Below are positions 60,975 to 64,000 of a stretch of DNA of 64,000 nucleotides, in pieces (positions within the stretch are counted from its first letter, which is position 1; each line of letters starts with the position of its first letter). This DNA is from Bacteroidota bacterium (GTDB lineage Bacteria; Bacteroidota; Bacteroidia; Bacteroidales; Lentimicrobiaceae), in contig JAEZDY010000023.1 in assembly GCA_023417935.1 (NCBI GenBank), forward strand, positions 310,001-374,000. The letters run 5' to 3'. The position numbers and the translations under genes are program-made. The notes beneath the pieces were generated by a model that was given only the letters and a program-made list of their open reading frames with translations, searched no databases and was not told the origin of the DNA.

Positions 60975-63900
60975 TTATAGTTTCCGCTTAACTTCAACTT
61001 CCTCGTAACCTTCAATAATATCCTTAACTCTTAGGTCATTGAAGTTATCGATATTTAGTCCGCACTCATAACCTGCCGATACTTCTTTAACATCATCCTT
61101 GAATCTCTTCAGGGAACCAAGTGTGCCGGTGTGTACAACTATACCATCCCTAATTATACGTATGCGGGTATTACGATGAATTTTACCATCAAGAACCATA
61201 CATCCGGCAACTGTACCAACCTTTGTGATCTTGAATACTTCACGGACTTCGAGGTTACACAGTATTTTCTCTTCAATATCAGGTGAAAGCATTCCTTCAA
61301 TAGCTGCCTTAATTTCATTTATAGCAGTATAGATAATTGAGTACAGTCGTATATCAATCTGTTCCTGTTCAGCAAGCTTCCTGGCACTCTGTGAAGGGCG
61401 AACCTGGAAACCAACAATAATTGCATTAGAAGCAGATGCAAGCAATACATCACTTTCAGTAACAGCACCCACTGACTTGTGAATGATATTTACCTGTACT
61501 TCCTGGGTTGAAAGCTTTAGCAATGAATCGGCAAGAGCCTCAACCGATCCGTCAACATCACCTTTTACTATGATATTCAGTTCTTTAAAGTCACCAATTG
61601 CAATACGGCGTCCAATTTCATCCAAGGTAATGTGTTTTTGGGTTCTAATGCCCTGCTCACGCTGTAGTTGTAAACGCTTAGCAGCAATGTTCTTAGCTTC
61701 TCTTTCATCGCGCATTACTTTGAAAGTATCACCAGCCTGGGGAGCACCATTTAAACCTAACAGAAGTAATGGTGTACTTGGCCCCGCTTCCTTTGTTGGA
61801 GTATTTCGTTCATTGTACATCGCTTTTACTTTACCGTAGGTAGTTCCTGCAAGTACAAGATCGCCAGGGCGTAAGGTACCATTCTGTACTAATATTTTAG
61901 CAACATATCCCCTACCCTTATCAAGCGATGACTCCAGTACAGTACCAACGGCAAGTCTGTTATCATTAGCCTTTAATTCAAGCAATTCGGCCTCCAACAA
62001 AACTTTCTCAAGCAACGCATCAACATTCAAACCTTTTTTAGCTGATATCTCCTGGCTTTGATATTTACCACCCCAGTCTTCAACAAGTATGTTTCTTTTT
62101 GAAAGTTCTTCCTTTATCTTTTCAGGGTTAGCATTATTCTTATCTATCTTATTAATAGCAAATACTATAGGAACGCCTGCTGCCTGAGCGTGATTGATAG
62201 CTTCAATAGTTTGAGGCATCACAGTATCATCAGCAGCAATTACAATGATTACAATGTCGGTAATCTTGGCACCACGCGCACGCATAGCTGTAAAAGCCTC
62301 ATGACCAGGTGTATCAAGGAAAGTAATTTTCTTTCCATTTTCCAACTGTACTTCATACGCCCCAATGTGCTGGGTAATACCTCCGGCCTCACCACCAATT
62401 ACGTTGGTGTGCCTGATGTAGTCAAGCAGTGAAGTTTTACCGTGGTCAACGTGACCCATTACAGTAACAATTGGTGCCCTTGGTGTAAGATCTGCCTCGT
62501 TGTCCTCCTCTTCCTGTTCTTCCTTGCCTTCAGTAGCTTCAACACCAACAAATTTAACGCTGAATCCAAATTCATCAGCAACTACAACAATTGTTTCAGC
62601 ATCAAGTCTTTGATTAATAGAAACAAAAAGACCTAATGATAAGCATGTTGAGATTACCTGATTTACAGGTACATTCATCAAATTTGCAATTTCATTAGCT
62701 GTAACAAACTCAGCTACCATGATGGTTTTTTGCTCATCAGCACGCTTAATTGCCTCCTCTGCTAAATGCTGGCTAGCAATTGTTCTTTTTTCACGTCGAT
62801 GTTTAGATGCTTTTGATTTACCACCACTGCTTAACCTTTGAAGGGTTTCCTTTATTTGCTTCTGAATATCTTCGGGTGATAATTCAACCTTAGGAACATC
62901 ACGACGCACGGGTCCTCTTCTATCTCTGCTTCCAGGCTTTTGAGGAGCACCACCTCCACCTTGAGGACGGTTAAACTGCCCTTTCTGGCCTGGCTGACCA
63001 CCAGTGCCTTGTTGTGGTTTATTTGCTTGATCTGTTGGTTTATCACCGGCTTGAGGTAATCCCTCACCCTGCTTCTTAATGCGTTTCCGCTTCTTCTTTT
63101 TTGATTTCAGTGAATCATCTGATGATGAAGCCACAGGTTTCTTAGGCTCAATTTTCCGTGGTTCAGGAAGCTTCATAGTGCCTAATATTGTAACACCTTC
63201 AAGTTTTCTAACTTCTGTTTTCAGGAAATTTGATTCCCGCTCAACTTTAGGCTCAGGCTTGATTTCAGTTTCCGGTGCAGCAGGTGTTTCAGCAGTCACT
63301 TCAGGAACTGCCTCTTTCTGAGTTTCCTGTTCTATAGTTTCCTGAACGGGCTTATCTTCAACTGGTGCAGTTGTAATTTCTTTTTCTGGTTGCACTTCAG
63401 CAACTGGTGCTGTTTCAACTTCTTCCGGTTGTTCTTTCTTTTTAGCCTCTTTGCTTTTCTTTGGTTTCTTGAGAGTACTCAAGTCCATCTTTCCAAGAAC
63501 CTTAATACCTCTACCAGGTTTTTGTTCTTCGGCAGTAGTTGTCTCCTCTCTGGATTCCTCTACACCAGGTTCAACAGGTTTTTGCTCAGGCTCAGCAGTT
63601 TTAACTGCCACAGGTTCTGATATAGGCTCCTCTACAGGCTCAGCTGGTTTATGCTCTTTTGCAGGAGTAGGTTCCACTTCCTTAACTTCAGGCTTATCTT
63701 CTGCAACTACTGGTTTTGGTATTTCCTTTACTGGTTCCTGAATTGGCTCAACTACAGGCTCAATTTTCTTCTCAACAGGTTCACTAACCTCTTTGCCTGC
63801 ATCGACTTTTTCCTTTGGCGGTTGCTGTTTTGTGGTACGATTGTCAACAGGCATATTACGGATGAACAATTCCTCCCGCTGGATTTCTGCTTCCTCCTCA

Positions 63901-64000
63901 TCTGCAGCATGTTTCTTGTCAGCAATTGAGATACTTCTGTGCTGTGTATACTCGAGTTCAATTCGCTTTGAAGTTTCCTTTACGGTTTTCTCAGTAGAAT
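60975..64000 (-). CDS. infB: Translation initiation factor IF-2 (partial, N-terminus beyond the window)
   Basis: The reverse frame is open to the window edge, so the true start lies outside. The visible part has a long Pro/Glu/Val/Lys-rich disordered region, a KKKKRKRIKK basic patch, a Gly/Gln/Pro-rich linker, then an IF2_N-like region (IANLMNVPVNQVISTC), the GTPase domain with GHVDHGKT, DTPGHEAF and NKIDK, and the C-terminal domains ending VEVKRKL. IF-2 delivers fMet-tRNA to the 30S subunit. Long acidic N-terminal extensions are usual in Bacteroidota IF-2. A likely ATG must be searched for beyond 64000. Confidence 0.97.
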   Translation of the reverse strand, partial: STEKTVKETSKRIELEYTQHRSISIADKKHAADEEEAEIQREELFIRNMPVDNRTTKQQPPKEKVDAGKEVSEPVEKKIEPVVEPIQEPVKEIPKPVVAEDKPEVKEVEPTPAKEHKPAEPVEEPISEPVAVKTAEPEQKPVEPGVEESREETTTAEEQKPGRGIKVLGKMDLSTLKKPKKSKEAKKKEQPEEVETAPVAEVQPEKEITTAPVEDKPVQETIEQETQKEAVPEVTAETPAAPETEIKPEPKVERESNFLKTEVRKLEGVTILGTMKLPEPRKIEPKKPVASSSDDSLKSKKKKRKRIKKQGEGLPQAGDKPTDQANKPQQGTGGQPGQKGQFNRPQGGGGAPQKPGSRDRRGPVRRDVPKVELSPEDIQKQIKETLQRLSSGGKSKASKHRREKRTIASQHLAEEAIKRADEQKTIMVAEFVTANEIANLMNVPVNQVISTCLSLGLFVSINQRLDAETIVVVADEFGFSVKFVGVEATEGKEEQEEEDNEADLTPRAPIVTVMGHVDHGKTSLLDYIRHTNVIGGEAGGITQHIGAYEVQLENGKKITFLDTPGHEAFTAMRARGAKITDIVIIVIAADDTVMPQTIEAINHAQAAGVPIVFAINKIDKNNANPEKIKEELSKRNILVEDWGGKYQSQEISAKKGLNVDALLEKVLLEAELLELKANDNRLAVGTVLESSLDKGRGYVAKILVQNGTLRPGDLVLAGTTYGKVKAMYNERNTPTKEAGPSTPLLLLGLNGAPQAGDTFKVMRDEREAKNIAAKRLQLQREQGIRTQKHITLDEIGRRIAIGDFKELNIIVKGDVDGSVEALADSLLKLSTQEVQVNIIHKSVGAVTESDVLLASASNAIIVGFQVRPSQSARKLAEQEQIDIRLYSIIYTAINEIKAAIEGMLSPDIEEKILCNLEVREVFKITKVGTVAGCMVLDGKIHRNTRIRIIRDGIVVHTGTLGSLKRFKDDVKEVSAGYECGLNIDNFNDLRVKDIIEGYEEVEVKRKL

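Noticed and set aside
63867..63869. TTG as the start of infB (964 residues)
   Set aside because: The same frame stays open to position 64000, so the gene continues past the window and this codon is internal.
62852..63961. Several frames across the infB N-terminal region
   Set aside because: Low-complexity Pro/Glu/Lys repeats leave all frames open; only the IF-2 frame has conserved content.
1..64000. CRISPR arrays, insertion sequences, prophage or tRNA genes
   Set aside because: I saw no regularly spaced repeats, transposase or integrase motifs, terminal repeats, or cloverleaf-like sequences anywhere in the window.

Overview
The window is an AT-rich chromosomal stretch from a member of the Bacteroidota, most likely Bacteroidales/Marinilabiliales-like; I cannot place it more finely. 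The evidence is two secreted proteases with type IX secretion (T9SS) C-terminal sorting domains, a GldF/GldG pair, a SusC-style carboxypeptidase-regulatory plus TonB-receptor protein, a fused formiminotransferase-cyclodeaminase, DUF2723 and DUF5916 proteins, and many copies of the Bacteroidota -7 promoter element TAnnTTTG just upstream of genes. Rnf, HydF, two superoxide dismutases, citrate synthase and NADP-isocitrate dehydrogenase together suggest an anaerobic or facultative lifestyle with oxygen tolerance. I see no rRNA, tRNA, CRISPR, insertion sequence or prophage.

Layout. 1-9276 is a surface-polysaccharide region: O-antigen ligase/polymerase (cut by the window edge), two Wzz-like chain-length proteins, a Wzx-like flippase and three glycosyltransferases, with murB inserted. 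9226-11139 holds an FtsE-like ATPase, a small metal-binding lipoprotein, a probable gene remnant and a short CDF-type cation transporter. 11278-13734 is a CBM9/DUF5916 outer-surface protein. 13772-19991 is the rnfBCDGEA operon with a DUF1801 gene behind it and rseC upstream. 20072-23065 has an SDR, hydF and a PhoH ATPase. 23152-27449 carries two tandem C10 (streptopain-like) proteases.

27703-31992 is hutI, ftcD, marC and an HD-domain gene. 32148-34547 is a FabH-like synthase facing a DbpA-like helicase. 34861-38862 holds two phosphate transporters, each ending in a PhoU-like region. 39592-45113 holds a SAM hydroxide adenosyltransferase, then gldF-gldG-DUF4340-UDP-sugar epimerase. 45144-48390 has YjbQ and an icd-gltA operon. 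48584-51386 has a DCC protein and a TonB receptor. 51388-53914 is dprA-rsgA-dtd. 54012-59113 has a MurG-like glycosyltransferase, lgt and a giant DUF2723 membrane protein. 59380-60890 has a cytosolic and an exported superoxide dismutase, and 60975-64000 is infB, which runs off the right edge.

Most of this is core chromosome. I found no convincing new defence or mobile system. The most unusual features are regulatory: divergent -7 boxes forming an 18-bp palindrome, overlapping divergent -7 boxes at murB that imply a leaderless mRNA, and promoter positions that correct several start codons. Next in interest are the paired exported/cytosolic SODs, the twin C10 proteases and a frameshifted remnant at 10333-10470.
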